Assembly: GCF_003590095.1 (NCBI RefSeq)
Contig: NC_039498.1
Location: forward strand, 3,596,001-3,660,000
Length of the DNA: 64,000 nt
From: Trichoplusia ni
Taxonomy: Eukaryota > Arthropoda > Insecta > Lepidoptera > Noctuidae
Direction of reading: 5' to 3'
The notes beneath the pieces were generated by a model. That model was not told the origin of the DNA. It saw only the letters and a list, made by a program, of their open reading frames with translations, and did no database searches. Position 1 is the stretch's first letter, and each line of letters opens with the position of its first letter. The position numbers and the translations under genes were made by a program. Shown here in pieces: positions 50,701 to 61,233 of this stretch.

Positions 50701-53700
50701 ATTAATAGTAAACGCTTTATTATTCTGGAATTCTTTTTTTCTCAAGTAAATCATTGTTTTTCATTTTAATTTAAATCATTGTTAAGACCACAATTAATTA
50801 GCCTATTTACAATATTGATAAGCACATTTGAAGTATATAATCTAATATATGAGATCAACAACTCACTTTAAGGATCTATTTTACAATACTAAAGTAGCAT
50901 ACATCTGCTGATGTTGGAAGCAATTCGGAGAACAAGCTTTTCAGTACGATTATGTGTCTACAAATACTCTGCAGTCAATCCTTTAATTGAAATATACGCC
51001 CACAGTGAGATGAACTGGCTCAATTGTAGTCGAAGACGGAGAAACCTTTTTTTTTAATACGTCTCAAAGGGTTATGTATGTAATCCTCGTGCCGCGAGGA
51101 GTTTTACAAATATTCAAGCCACCTGCTTAAAGATATCCAGACTCAGAAAAAGCATTCGTAGATTACATAAATGTTTGTCCTACGTGGAGATCAAAGCCGT
51201 GATACCATACGCATTGTGGATCTGGCATGGTAGACTTAAAAGACCGCGACCCTTAAGTTTGTTTCGAACTTTCTTCTTAGGGAAGATAGGAAATGTCTCA
51301 CAACCTACACTAATTGTACAACAAATTATTTCATTACACCACTCGGCTATCAGTGCAGTCAACCTTTAATAAACAGTCTAACGTTTAATCTTCTCTACAT
51401 ACATGTGTTTATATTCAAGTTCAAGAAGTTTATCACAGTCCCGTTTTCTCCCCATTCATATTCGCCTTCATATTAATAAAGTATCGATCGCTTGATTGAC
51501 AGTGTACTAGTGCATACGCGATGAACTCAACGTACAAGGTGAGGGCATTTTTCAAGGTGTATGACCGGGTAACGGAAGCCTATTGACGGCAACAGGTGGC
51601 AGTGATCGGGGAGGCTCGAAAACCACATTATTCACACATATTTCAGTCTACATATCGAGTACGGGGTAAACGTCTGTAAATGGTGCGCGAATTTGAGACG
51701 TGATCAATGACGGTATGATAGTCTCTTAATGGATATTGAGAGGGACAGAAATGAAGGTAATATTCGATACGCAACTGTTTAATATGTTTTATTTCCTTTT
51801 GTTGTCTGACGCGGTTGGTGATATTAGACCTCTTTGCCAAACGTGAAGAAAATACCATATGATTACTAAAAGAAAGAGTTATAGGAGAGAATAAATTTAC
51901 AGTGACGTCACGTTGATATGAATAGTTATCAATTTGCAAAACAGAATAGAAGTAAACACAAAAGAGACGTTGGGAATTACGAAAATGTTTCCTCGCTCTG
52001 ACAATGCGAATTATGTCTGTAGCGCACAAGATTGATGAACGAGCGTTTAATTTGGAATATACGTGCGTGTGGGTGTGAAGTGCGACAACCCTATTCCGGT
52101 TGGAAGCGGTTCGTACAGAGGCGTTGCGTGGCGACGCTCATTAAGAATAGCAGGACGCACCGGTGAGCGCCGATGGGAGTCGGCGATATTCATCAAATCA
52201 ATATTTACAAGCTAACTAGCGTACATTCACTTTCTGTGGATCCAAAGTTTCACACAGTATTTCTTTCGGCAGCGCGGATGTAACTCCGCGGCTGGCAATG
52301 GGCGTATCCAAAAATACATTTTATTGTGTGTTCCCCAAGGGCGGAGCGAGTTGTACGTCGTACTGCAGCGAGCTTTTATGAAGAGATTTTAATTAATTTT
52401 CCGTTGTAAACGCAAACCGCGAATGGTTCCAGGTTTTAAGGTCGGATTTCTTTTTATATGCTGCGGGTGACGCGCGGTGATGTTGTTGCGCGCGCGCCCT
52501 GCCAGCGGCGCGTGCGCCTCACACGCATACCGTGCGTTCACATTATATTACACACTGCGGACTTGTGTTGTACTTTGAAATAGTTTGAACGTCTTTAACT
52601 CCTACGTTTGACACATAAATAACGAATTAACGTTTATTACATTATCAGAGTTACAATTACGAAATCCGATCAACATTCCTCCGACGACGCCGACATAGAT
52701 TGCACAATCACATCACTATTCATAACAACATTTCAGATTCGCAAATGCCTCGAATCTGGATCACATTTTTTCAAATAAAAGTCATTATAGTATCGTCATC
52801 TCACTCCAAGCCTCTACAATTTAGCAACAGAGTGCACTAAACGGAAATCGGAATGTAAACGTTAAGGCAATAAGTCACGGACTGAAAATTTTCTATAAAC
52901 GTTAGTGCGGCAGTAACTCCCACACGCGCAGTAATGTACAGCACTTACAGGCAATTTGTCAAAACCGTGTAATGTGACTGCCCCGCGTTTACTGTTTTAG
53001 CTCACCTCGCACGCTAATTCAAAGGACAAGGCATTTGTTAGCCTAAAATAGCAGACACCACTACCCGACATGGACCTATGTCACTAAGACCAAGACGCGG
53101 GTCTCGCGTAGAAAGAGAAAGATGGTTCGTCGGAAAGAAAACGAAAGTCAAATTATAATTGCCGATTGCATAACGGTAGCTTCAACTTTGACGTATTTCG
53201 GGAATAGTAAAATGTTAACTGCCTATTTGACGTCTACGAAACTGCGGACGTTGAGTAGTTTTCCGTTTTGAAAGAGTTACTGGAACTTCAAAGCATTATT
53301 TACTAACAAGGTAGCAAAATGGTTATATATCAACAGGTAGGCACCATAATTACGAGTCGTTGACCAACGACGAGAGACCAAATGAGTGTGGATAGACACG
53401 CGACACAACTTTGCGTAATGGAGAAAATCGATGGCAGGTGGGGTTCGAAACATAATCTTTGTGGCCACAAAAGCTTACGCCGACTCGTGACGGGGTGGAC
53501 GAAAACGTGACGCTTTGTTTGGAATTCAAAACACTTCATTTGGAAAAACTCTTAAAGTTACGAAAAGTAAAAGGAATTTGTACGTTTTCAGCCAACTTGA
53601 GAACAATGTAACATTGACCCGAAATGTCACAATATGCCTACTTTTTGACTTCGTTTTTGAGGTAACGGGGTGAAATTTCGGAAAGGAGTTTCTTTTGTCA

Positions 53701-56700
53701 AGAAATCAACAACTTCCCGTTTCGCAACTCTGAGTAAGAACTGAACATGTGACCGTGTCGTTTGTACGAAACCGGAAAGTTCCGTTAATACAAACCGGCA
53801 GAAAAAAATATCTCGACAAAATCATTAGTTTCGAAATGGTTATTCAATTAAATATCGGTCGCATCCCTGACACACTGTAAACCATTCAATAGAGGTCCGC
53901 TTAGAAGATTAATGGATCGAACATTATTGAAGAATCCAATTAACTGCAACGTACAGTGGGGTTTAATCCTGTTTTCTTAACAAAATAGGGTTAGCTCAAT
54001 CTCACCAGAACCTATTAGGGTTTATTGGAGGATGGCGGCTGAAATACGCTTATTTTGCTGGAGATGTTGGAAACGTCCCGCGACTGGGATAAAAAAATGG
54101 AGCTTTCCAGTTTAAAATTGAAAGCAATTCGACAATTAGAAGAATTGTATTATATTAACAAAAGTATTACTCGTCTGTATAGAATTACGTTAAGTGAGTT
54201 TGATAGACATATTAATGATGGCCTATTAATTTCAGCCAGTTACGAAGACAGTCCATTAATAATGCCTCCTCCATACGCGTACAGCTCCACGCACAACTCG
54301 TTAAACGTGTGTTTGGTGCTTTCCGCGGCCAGTAAACACCTCGGCTTTGATGGCCACCTGAGTGCCGGTGAACTTAACGTTTCATCGTTCTTAATTATTT
54401 ATTTATTTAAACTACGTTAGTGATTATTTCCATCACCGCTTTGTTAAAACCATTGTTTAATTCGAATTTAAATGCCTGGAAGGAGTCTTGTCAAATGCTA
54501 TATTATTATGCTGTTAATTATATTATTATCAACATTAACAATGCGTTGCAATCTAGTCTAATGCGTTGATGAAACACCTACATTAACACGCTGTGATAGT
54601 CTGACCTTGACACAAAAACTGCTTTCAAAGTATTTAAGTTTTCTTTTTATAAAGTAGCTTGAACTTCCGACATCCTCAACAAGCTTCTGTTAAAACGACA
54701 AACCAGTCACAAGTTAATTAACGAGTCTCGTTAAAAACTATCCCTGTGAGCCAACACGAACACGAGAAGAACAAAGCGTCAAGGAAGAGAGGACGCGAGC
54801 ACCGGGGCTCGAATACCGGGGCGCAGATCCCGCCGGATAAACGTCCCGGAATCTCACAAGTACACCTGTACTGCGGAACACATAAAAGGATGTCTGCGAA
54901 ACTCAAAGAAACAGCTCCGATCCAGAACTCAGCTTTAATAATGCACAAACAGAAAATACTAATGCATTTTCACCGAAGGAGATGGTCTTGGCCTTGGTAT
55001 TGTAAGAAAAATGTCAAGGGTAAATCCTGGCACGAGCGGACACGGGGAAATATTTTAAAAGAAAATCCAACCAGCGCCGCTCATACCGGAGAAAGCTTTT
55101 GCAGCTGGAAGCGAGAGCCTTTTGTGAACGCCACTCGGTATGTGTATTAAATTGAAATACCCCCCCCCCCCGGCCTCTCCCTGTAGTGGAGTGCGGGGAT
55201 CTACCTTTAACGTCTATGTATTCATATTCAATGTCAGGTGCAATATGTAATGACGGATCTTGCAATTCCATCGCTAATCCCTACTAAACACAAAATGATG
55301 TATAATATTTGCTAAGGAAAGTTAACAATGATTTTGGATTTCACACAGATAAGGGTTAATTAAATAAATGGGGCTTAGCGAATTACATTAGTTGAACAAT
55401 AAAATGACTACACATCAAACAAGTCATGATTTTTCGGTTCAGTCAGAAAACACCACCGAGAATAATCCTGAAACTGATCTATGAGCAATATTTGCGGTTT
55501 AATAAATAATAATCTCAATGTTGTTTCCCAGTCTGAGACAAGATTTTAGAACGAATTATTGACGATGTTCTTCAGTACAAAGTTGATGGTGTTGTTCTTA
55601 GTATCTTATTTTGTTTAAAATGTATAGTATATTCTCTAAGCATGTTCCAAGAATCTCAGCAAGGGCAGGATAGTCTTAAAACGCGTTCCAGTTATTATTC
55701 CTCATATATAAACAAATGTAAGCCGTATTATGTTATGATTTAGGCAGATATAGAATCCATGTCGACAAGGCCTATCGTTCAGCGAGATAAAAATACTCAA
55801 AAGTGAAAATAAGGAAACTTGTACAATGTCACGTTAACCACGTTTGGGCGAAACCTTATACTTTTTTGTCCATAAACTGAGTCAAACTTTTTATCCATGA
55901 AAGTTACCAAAACCCAGTTTTCAAAAAATAAATGGTTCTTTCATCATAATAACAAAAGAAAACGATTGTTTGAAGTCTTTTTTTAAACATATCAACCCCC
56001 TTTTACGGCTTTCTCAAAGAGACAGTATGGAGGGAAATAACAATGTTTGCCTTGCAAGTGTGTCGGATTTTATTCCGCACTAGTGCATACATAATGTTAC
56101 AAGCACACAAAGGAAACATAAATACGTAGATGTGTTCAATATTTGTTGTGCACTGTCAATAGAATAGACTGTGTCGAGCTTAGAACGCGCCGATTGAGGG
56201 ATTCCGTTAAGCGGGATCCTTTTATGCTGCCGCAAAATAATACACATAATATATTGACACATGCAAAGGCTAGTTAAAAATAGAACTGAAATGGATAGAC
56301 AAAAAAAGACTGTCGATAACGGTCAACGGTTAATAAAATTTCGATAAAATTGGGCATAAATCTAAAACTTCGTTTAAAAATTTACCGATCCGACACTCGG
56401 GTCATCTGTATAGATAAAAGCAAGTTAAAAATAACCTAAACAGAATGAAAAAGTCGATCGCGACGAAAAAGCCGCTAAACCAGAACAAACATCGTTTTAA
56501 GTGGTGGGAACGATATTACAAGGTTGTTTTTATTTTCATTCATGTACACGGAGACATTATAATTAGTGTTTTGACCTCGCATATAATATTCGTAGCTTCA
56601 CGCTCGCATAGCTTTAAGTGTACGATGACATTGTACTAAGAAATTTTGACGGCTGAAATGTGTCTCTATTTTAGTGGTTTCGAATATATTATTATGGGTA

Positions 56701-59700
56701 CTGGAAATATAACATTCAAATATCCGTAAATGTAACGTAAAGTAAGAACGTAAGTGGTGTGTAGTTTGCGTAATGATTCTATTTTATCCTCATCCGTAAA
56801 TCAACATCTATTCGTTTACCATTATCAGTGCATATGCACTCATAAGATCGTTTACCTATTTCGTGGCACCCGAGTGCGAATAATTCGTTACAAACGAGAG
56901 CTATGCCATCCATATCATTATGCAGGACTGACAAACCGATAGCGCATTCTCATTTGAGATCTGACAGAATTATCTCACTTCTGTTCATTGCACAATTTTA
57001 TTCGATAATTTTCTGCCGTAGATTCGCTTCGTTTATTTTTATCGTTACAAAATTTATGTTGTTAATATTAAAACCTTATTACTTTGGATCTCATATTAAA
57101 CACGTATCTTCAGAAACAATTGAGGATGCATCAGTTCAATCTATATTTGTATGTGACTTGGTGTAGTTTGATAAATTTTGTGAAACTAAATGAAACGTGC
57201 AATACTGTCGGGCGAGTCGAAAGTGAGTTTGTGCGGAATATTCAGCTCATTTAATATTGAAGCCTAGAAATGCAAACAGGATAGTTTTGTTCAAGGGCAG
57301 GGTCTAGTGAAATGTAAATACGGCTGTTTCGGAACGAGGAATATTGGAAATGGAGCACGCGTCAACCAGTACTTGTGGCGTTTAATTTTTAATTTGCGCC
57401 GGTATGTGGAGCATGTAAAGAGTTTCCGAATATTTCTGTTGGTTTACGAGACAGGAACAGTTCAAGTGCAGCATCAAGTTCAAGTTCAAACATGTTTTAT
57501 GTAAACCTACATCCATTTCAGTTCTAGGAGGAGAGCGCCCGCTCGCTGTACTACTCGTATTTTATTTTATTCGAGTTTGGATATTCGATCTGAACTTGAA
57601 CCATTTTCATAAAATAGAGCATTTCTGCATAGGTCTACGGTGGTCGATACGTTTGTATGGCTTACATTTCGTTTTTACTTGATATCTGAATGAAATTCAG
57701 TGAACACTTCTTTCGTAAGTGTGCGGCGATGAATTATTTTAATTAGCTTTTTTGAAATGTAAAAATAATTTCTTTTTTATTTCTCTAAATATGATGGAGG
57801 TTTTTTCAGTTCACCTAATTTCTCCATAGCACGATATTTATATATTATGTCTTGTACTTACGTTTATCACGACGCGTTCGCAGAAGTCGTGGTCGTGTTG
57901 AATGGGCTCGAATGTGACGACACCGCCTTGGGGCGGGCGTCCAGGCTCTTCTTCTTGACTGCACAGTTTTGGCAGCGACCTGAGGAAAAAAATACTTCGT
58001 TAGAACAAATTCAAATATAGATGGGCATAAGTGGGCATGTTGAACTAAATGCAAGTCAATACATCTAGTAGAGAAAATAAATGATATGATCATTTAGAGC
58101 TTGTTTTAAAAATACGTAGAAGTATAGTTCAGAATAAATAACAATTCATACTCTCAACCAAACCATACCTGTAAGTAATATCAGGAAACAATTACTAAAA
58201 TATATTTTTCAATTTCAAAATTACAGCAGAATATCGAAGAAGCTGAAAAAAACTGTTGTGTATAAGAGGTATCAGTTAGTTAGAACGGCAGGCGTGCCTT
58301 TGAAGACTCTCCTTATTGCCTACACTATGCATGATCGCCCGGCGTCGCTCGTCAAACGTGCTCAAATGTCGCTCTTGTGTGCTCTCGATACTTCAGAGCT
58401 TGGCCGTGTCGCTGGCAGCCCTAGACAATCGTAGGGCTGCCCGTTATCTCATCAATAGTATGATTGATATCAATTTTACGTTACAAGTGTAATTAAAAAA
58501 AATCGAGTTCGTCTATGTTGCGTATATGTCAATGTTAGAGCAGATTTCAGTAATGTAAACCGAGCGTATAATTAAGTTGTGTTTATAATCTAAATATATT
58601 ATAAAAAAATCAGAATCCTCATCAATACATATTGTTTCAAGAAACGTATTTATATAGCGCGCATAATGACATGATACTTGACACACAGTGTTGTGTAATT
58701 ATATACGCAAGTTGAACACACTAACATGCTATTAAAAACCTATTATAAAAACTTTCAAGCTTCGGTGTATAAAGTGCGGGTATAACACCCGCTCTTTACA
58801 AATTGGTTTGATTGTGTTGTTGTAATTCGGAAATTTAGTGACACAGCGATGACCCTAAATTAGAGAGGTGCTGTATAATAGTTACGTAGAGGCATCGTCA
58901 GCACTCGAGCGAGGCGGAGGCGAGACGAGGCGAGGCGGAAGAAATCCGCGTTGTTTTTCTAAAACGCTCTCCTTATCCGTCGGCCGCTCTCCACCCGCCT
59001 CGGATGCTCGACGCGATCGTCCGAGATGACTTGATGACGCTACAAATGTGCCGATTACGGCCTGCACTAACGCTGCGCCTTTTCGCTAGTCGCACCTACT
59101 TTATAACTACTCCACTTTACCCACGATTTTTCGAACCATTATACCGTCTATGATACACACACTGTCTCTGTCAGTAATTGCGGAGCTGTCACACAAAATA
59201 GCCGGTAGTTAAATCGTCTTGACTGCGATCAATTGTTTAACCCACTTATCTATTTTCTCGAACTAGTTAAGTACTCAGCCAAAAACGTCATTTTGTTCGA
59301 ATGGGAATTGAATATGCAAGGAAATAGTCGTTAGTAGCATTTAGTATGCAGTAACGTATTAAGCTGTCGAACACAATTTGCAACGAGTTGATTGCCAATA
59401 AAACATTGTGGCTGCAGTTGAATAAATTAGGGGATAGAAAAGTATAATGTAAGTATCTGGGACGGGCGGAGCTCTCCGCTGCACCTGGAGACGATTAATC
59501 TATGTGGCCGAGGTGTATTACTTTAAGAAAAGGAACGAAATTAATCAAATAAAGCGGTTTTCTGTCCAAGCGCTCTCGAGATAGATTATAACGGCCATTG
59601 TTTTTAAATATTTAGAAAACTGGTTTTAAGGTAATCATTAAGACTGCGTGGAACTCGTTAATCGCGATACTTGTAAAATTCAGTAATGTTTACCGTTAGC

Positions 59701-61233
59701 TGTATTTAATCGACTTTGTTATAAAACAGAAGAAAATTTAAAAAAATCTTGTGATTAATTCTAAATTGTATAAGCTATAATTCTAAAAAATGGTTCATAC
59801 TCGATAGCTTTACCTATTTCCTTATCTATCGGATTTCGGAAATCCCGTAGTTCCCGACAGAATTCAACTTGCACCAAACAATATGCGGAGCACCGAAATA
59901 TCAATACGCCCTTAGTCCCGGCGCCAATCGACTTGTCAATTGGTGTTCGATACTGTTAATCTGGGAATATTGGCATTTATGGTCTGGTTTCCGACACAAA
60001 CCTCAGTACGATACCGACGTACCTCCATTGTATCGATCACTAAATCGTATTGATCAAGAATTATTAATAACTTACTATTCTATGCATTGTATCGTTTGAT
60101 TAATTAATACGAAAGCTTTACCGTTTTGAATAAACGACATCTTAACCACTGTTGTTTTTACACAAAAATCACCATCAATAAAAAAAGGAACTCTTTTATT
60201 TTTTCGCTGAGTGTTATCAATCTAATTTATTAATTAAACATCTACTTACATGTACACTGAATCGATATTATGCTTTTATTTTTAGTTGATCGATATTTGC
60301 GTTTCAAATCAGTTGTGCTATCCGACATTTAATAATCTGGTTTATAGTTATTATTATGACCTCATATCTGACAGCAGCGTAAAAACAAATGCATTTATCT
60401 GCCTCTTGTCCTTATGCACTACGAACTTAGCTGATTATTATTTCAAAACAAGCGAATGATAACACTTTTGCACTACCTTGATAGCAGTAAGTAGAAATTT
60501 CAATAACACTTTTTTGTCTTTGACAATTTATAATGATCCACAATAGATGCATCTATTAAGCAGTATTCTCAAAATACTTTATTTCTCATCCACTTTATCC
60601 TTGTTCCACAAATTATTCACAAAATATTTAATCGCTGAGGCCCAGTAAAAGTTGTATTAATAAGATATAGAATCAGTCGACATTAAATACTGGCAGGCTT
60701 CTAGAGTTTCAGCCACATTCTAATTGATTTAACACTCATATCTCAGAAAATATTTTTTAAACTCAAGATGTCCTTTAAAATATTTAGGCAAATCGCATAT
60801 AAATTATTTATCGTCAAGGAAAATTTACGATAAAAGATGAATAATTGACATATTTTCACACTCAAACCGATTTGAGAACACTAAACGCAAGCCTTTCTTT
60901 TGGATCCGGACACCGAAAACTCATTAAAATGCATATCATTAACATAACAATATAATAAAATATCACCGCAATTGATAAATAGCAATAAATATTTTTTTTA
61001 ATCTAAAATACGAAATTAAGTTAAAGTAAAATCTCACTTTGAACTAACTTAAAATTAAGATAACCCTTCTAAAAATTAAAATACATAAACGAAACTGAAC
61101 TAGTAAATTAAAAATAAGCCCATAATTTAAAACAGCCGAATTATTAGACTCACTCTTGTTCCTCAACCCTATCGTTAGGGTCTGTACTCGGTCCTTCGAC
61201 GCCGGCAACATGCGAGTAGGTTGTCATTTCCAT
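41516..61233 (-). CDS. Sh: Shaker voltage-gated potassium channel (Kv1 alpha subunit)
   Basis: Kv1 subunits form tetrameric delayed-rectifier or A-type channels in neurons and muscle. Coding exons in transcription order: 61154-61233, 57862-57979, 48891-48994, 48514-48675, 47794-48437, then one of 47217-47346 or 46971-47100, then 45136-45341, then either 42543-42760 plus 41516-41719 or 44798-44841. All junctions are in phase. The long form has 621 aa and the short form 495 aa. Seen in order: T1 (FCERVVIN to about residue 154), S1 ([20 protein letters not shown]), the S1-S2 loop with NTTTNGTK glycosylation sites, S2, S3, S4 ([20 protein letters not shown] with Arg/Lys every third position), S5, the TTVGYGD filter, S6 with the PVPVIV gating hinge, and a C-terminus ending AIETDV. 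It is nearly identical to fly Shaker as I remember it. Further alternative first exons may lie right of the window. Confidence 0.96.
42543..42760 (-). CDS. Sh: Shaker long-tail exon 8
   Basis: Acceptor 'cagtttcag', donor CAC|gtacgt, 218 nt. It encodes [34 protein letters not shown] and a Glu/Leu/Gln-rich stretch ([15 protein letters not shown]) ending LRLNH. The serine-rich and acidic start matches the fly KKSSLSESSSD..DLDDG region. The second half looks like a coiled coil and replaces the polyglutamine tail of the fly protein. Confidence 0.88.
42761..44797 (-). other. Shaker intron between the alternative tails
   Basis: AT-rich, with no convincing exon. It begins beyond the short-tail exon and ends at the long-tail acceptor, so use of a poly(A) site here would decide between the two tails. 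A 101-codon minus-strand ORF at 43788-44093 has no splice support or known motif. Confidence 0.5.
44798..44841 (-). CDS. Sh: Shaker alternative short C-terminal exon
   Basis: Acceptor 'aaaatttcag' with a pyrimidine-rich lead, then a frame in phase with exon 7: [14 protein letters not shown] and TGA. The tail is 14 residues, strongly acidic and lacks the ETDV ligand. A reverse AATAAA (plus-strand 'tttatt', about 44628) could end this transcript. This is inferred from splice signal, phase and compact acidic composition; no transcript evidence is available to me. Confidence 0.6.
45136..45341 (-). CDS. Sh: Shaker exon 7: S6 and proximal C-terminus
   Basis: Acceptor 'ggtatag', donor CTA A|gtaagt, 206 nt. 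Its first base completes codon T449/R449. It encodes [37 protein letters not shown] (S6 with the PVP hinge) and [20 protein letters not shown], then [11 protein letters not shown]. From here the transcript can enter the long tail (42760) or the short tail (44841), both in phase 1. If the donor is ignored, the frame stays open to a stop near 45038, adding about 34 residues. Confidence 0.96.
46971..47100 (-). CDS. Sh: Shaker alternative pore exon B (canonical, Thr at the T449 position)
   Basis: Acceptor 'gttcttcaag', donor ATG AC|gtatga, 130 nt. It encodes [40 protein letters not shown] and DM plus two bases of a split codon, completed by G from exon 7 to ACG (Thr). The peptide is identical to the fly Shaker pore as I remember it, including F425, K427, W434, D447 and T449. 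Its acceptor is AAG rather than the more favourable CAG and its donor (gtatga) is weaker than consensus, which may leave room for regulated choice against exon A. Confidence 0.96.
47217..47346 (-). CDS. Sh: Shaker alternative pore exon A (Arg at the T449 position)
   Basis: Acceptor 'gtgttcgcag', donor ATG AG|gtaacc, 130 nt. It encodes [42 protein letters not shown] and two bases of a split codon. Joined to the first base of exon 7 (G), that codon is AGG (Arg). The selectivity filter and both pore tryptophans are intact, so a conducting channel is expected. Compared with exon B and fly numbering, the turret changes at 418-425 and at 427 (for example F425N, K427D), plus V438I and T449R. It lies upstream of exon B in transcription order, separated by 116 nt, and cannot be used together with it. 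Confidence 0.9.
47794..48437 (-). CDS. Sh: Shaker exon 5: T1-S1 linker, voltage sensor and start of S5
   Basis: Acceptor 'ctttacag', donor ATC G|gtaagt, 644 nt (215 residues). It runs from [11 protein letters not shown] through S1, S2 ([20 protein letters not shown]), S3, the S3-S4 loop ending [11 protein letters not shown]4 with its positive ladder, the S4-S5 linker ([12 protein letters not shown]) and the first half of S5 (LLIFFLFI). It is almost unchanged from fly Shaker. The exon ends in phase 1, as both alternative pore exons require. Confidence 0.97.
48514..48675 (-). CDS. Sh: Shaker exon 4: T1 domain, second part
   Basis: Acceptor 'gttaacag', donor CG|gtgagt, 162 nt. It encodes [20 protein letters not shown] through [25 protein letters not shown] and EEIKFYELG are diagnostic Kv1 T1 motifs. 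Length and phases match the insect gene structure. Confidence 0.95.
48891..48994 (-). CDS. Sh: Shaker exon 3: T1 domain, first part
   Basis: Acceptor 'cttcgtag', donor AG|gtcagt, 104 nt. It encodes [20 protein letters not shown] and [15 protein letters not shown], the N-terminal half of the T1 tetramerisation domain. T1 sets which Kv subunits can co-assemble. A 63-codon ORF in another frame over this exon is a shadow. Confidence 0.95.
50540..50650 (-). repeat. SINE-like repeat in the Shaker intron
   Basis: 'cacaaacatttgtcccgggg', 'ttgaacgggaatccac' and 'ccattagaccagcaggccga' are the hallmarks of a lepidopteran tRNA-related repeat. The arrangement (B-box-like sequence, then an 'accagcaggcc' block) recalls a degenerate tRNA, but no cloverleaf can be drawn. 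Confidence 0.5.
51055..51215 (+). repeat. SINE-like repeat, same family as 4940-5085
   Basis: 'gtaatcctcgtgccgcgagg', then 'cattcgtagattacataaat' and 'gtttgtcctacgtggagatc' follow the same order as at 4940-5085. It is diverged and has no coding content. Confidence 0.55.
55160..55171 (+). repeat. Homopolymer of 12 cytosines
   Basis: An uninterrupted C12 run between 'attgaaata' and 'ggcctctccc'. Long C runs are rare in this AT-rich sequence and are prone to length change and sequencing error. Confidence 0.9.
57862..57979 (-). CDS. Sh: Shaker exon 2: pre-T1 linker and start of T1
   Basis: Acceptor 'ttcctcag', donor AAC|gtaagt, 118 nt. It encodes [11 protein letters not shown].. up to [12 protein letters not shown]. 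Fly Shaker has SLPKLSSQ and ends this exon with the same FCERVVIN at the first T1 strand. The intervening linker is shorter here than the glycine-rich fly version. Its splice phases join the neighbouring exons exactly. Confidence 0.92.
57980..61153 (-). other. Shaker intron 1 with GC-rich block
   Basis: Mostly AT-rich. Two more GC-balanced blocks, 58280-58440 and 58885-59090, stand out. The second carries repeated 'gaggcg' units ('ggaggcgagacgaggcgagg') and could be an alternative promoter or leader exon. Neither offers a coding exon with the phase (2) needed to join exon 2. Confidence 0.45.
61154..61233 (-). CDS. Sh: Shaker first coding exon (candidate)
   Basis: It reads ATGGAAATGACAACC.. 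and encodes 26 residues beginning [11 protein letters not shown], then a split codon GA|gtgagt. The next exon supplies G, giving Glu followed by SLPKLC, which is the start of the conserved Shaker pre-T1 segment. An in-frame TAG lies upstream of this ATG with no other Met between, so the start is well defined. The peptide is acidic and lacks the hydrophobic head and basic patch of an N-type inactivation ball, so channels made with it should not show fast ball-and-chain inactivation of their own. The strong donor and exact phase support it; the protein itself is not conserved in my memory. Confidence 0.7.

Larger units (their letters stand above)
48995..57861 (-). other. Large Shaker intron splitting the T1 domain
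   Basis: An 8.9-kb intron between the exons encoding FCERVVIN and VSGLKF. It contains two SINE-like repeats (50540, 51055), a CRE palindrome at 51903, a GC-rich patch at 52470-52520 and a 12-base C run at 55160. Several ORFs of 60-134 codons occur on the plus strand (for example 54055-54420 and 54746-55150) but show no family motif. Confidence 0.6.

Noticed and set aside
52080..52170. Short plus-strand exon candidate ending CACCG|gtgagc
   Set aside because: Orientation opposite to Shaker, no open frame that connects, and no homology.
54055..54420. 121-codon plus-strand ORF in the large Shaker intron
   Set aside because: No motif, no splice context and AT-driven composition in its first half; antisense to the more protein-like patch noted separately.
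54746..55150. 134-codon plus-strand ORF
   Set aside because: Basic, low-complexity reading with no recognisable domain; lies in an intron next to a C12 run.
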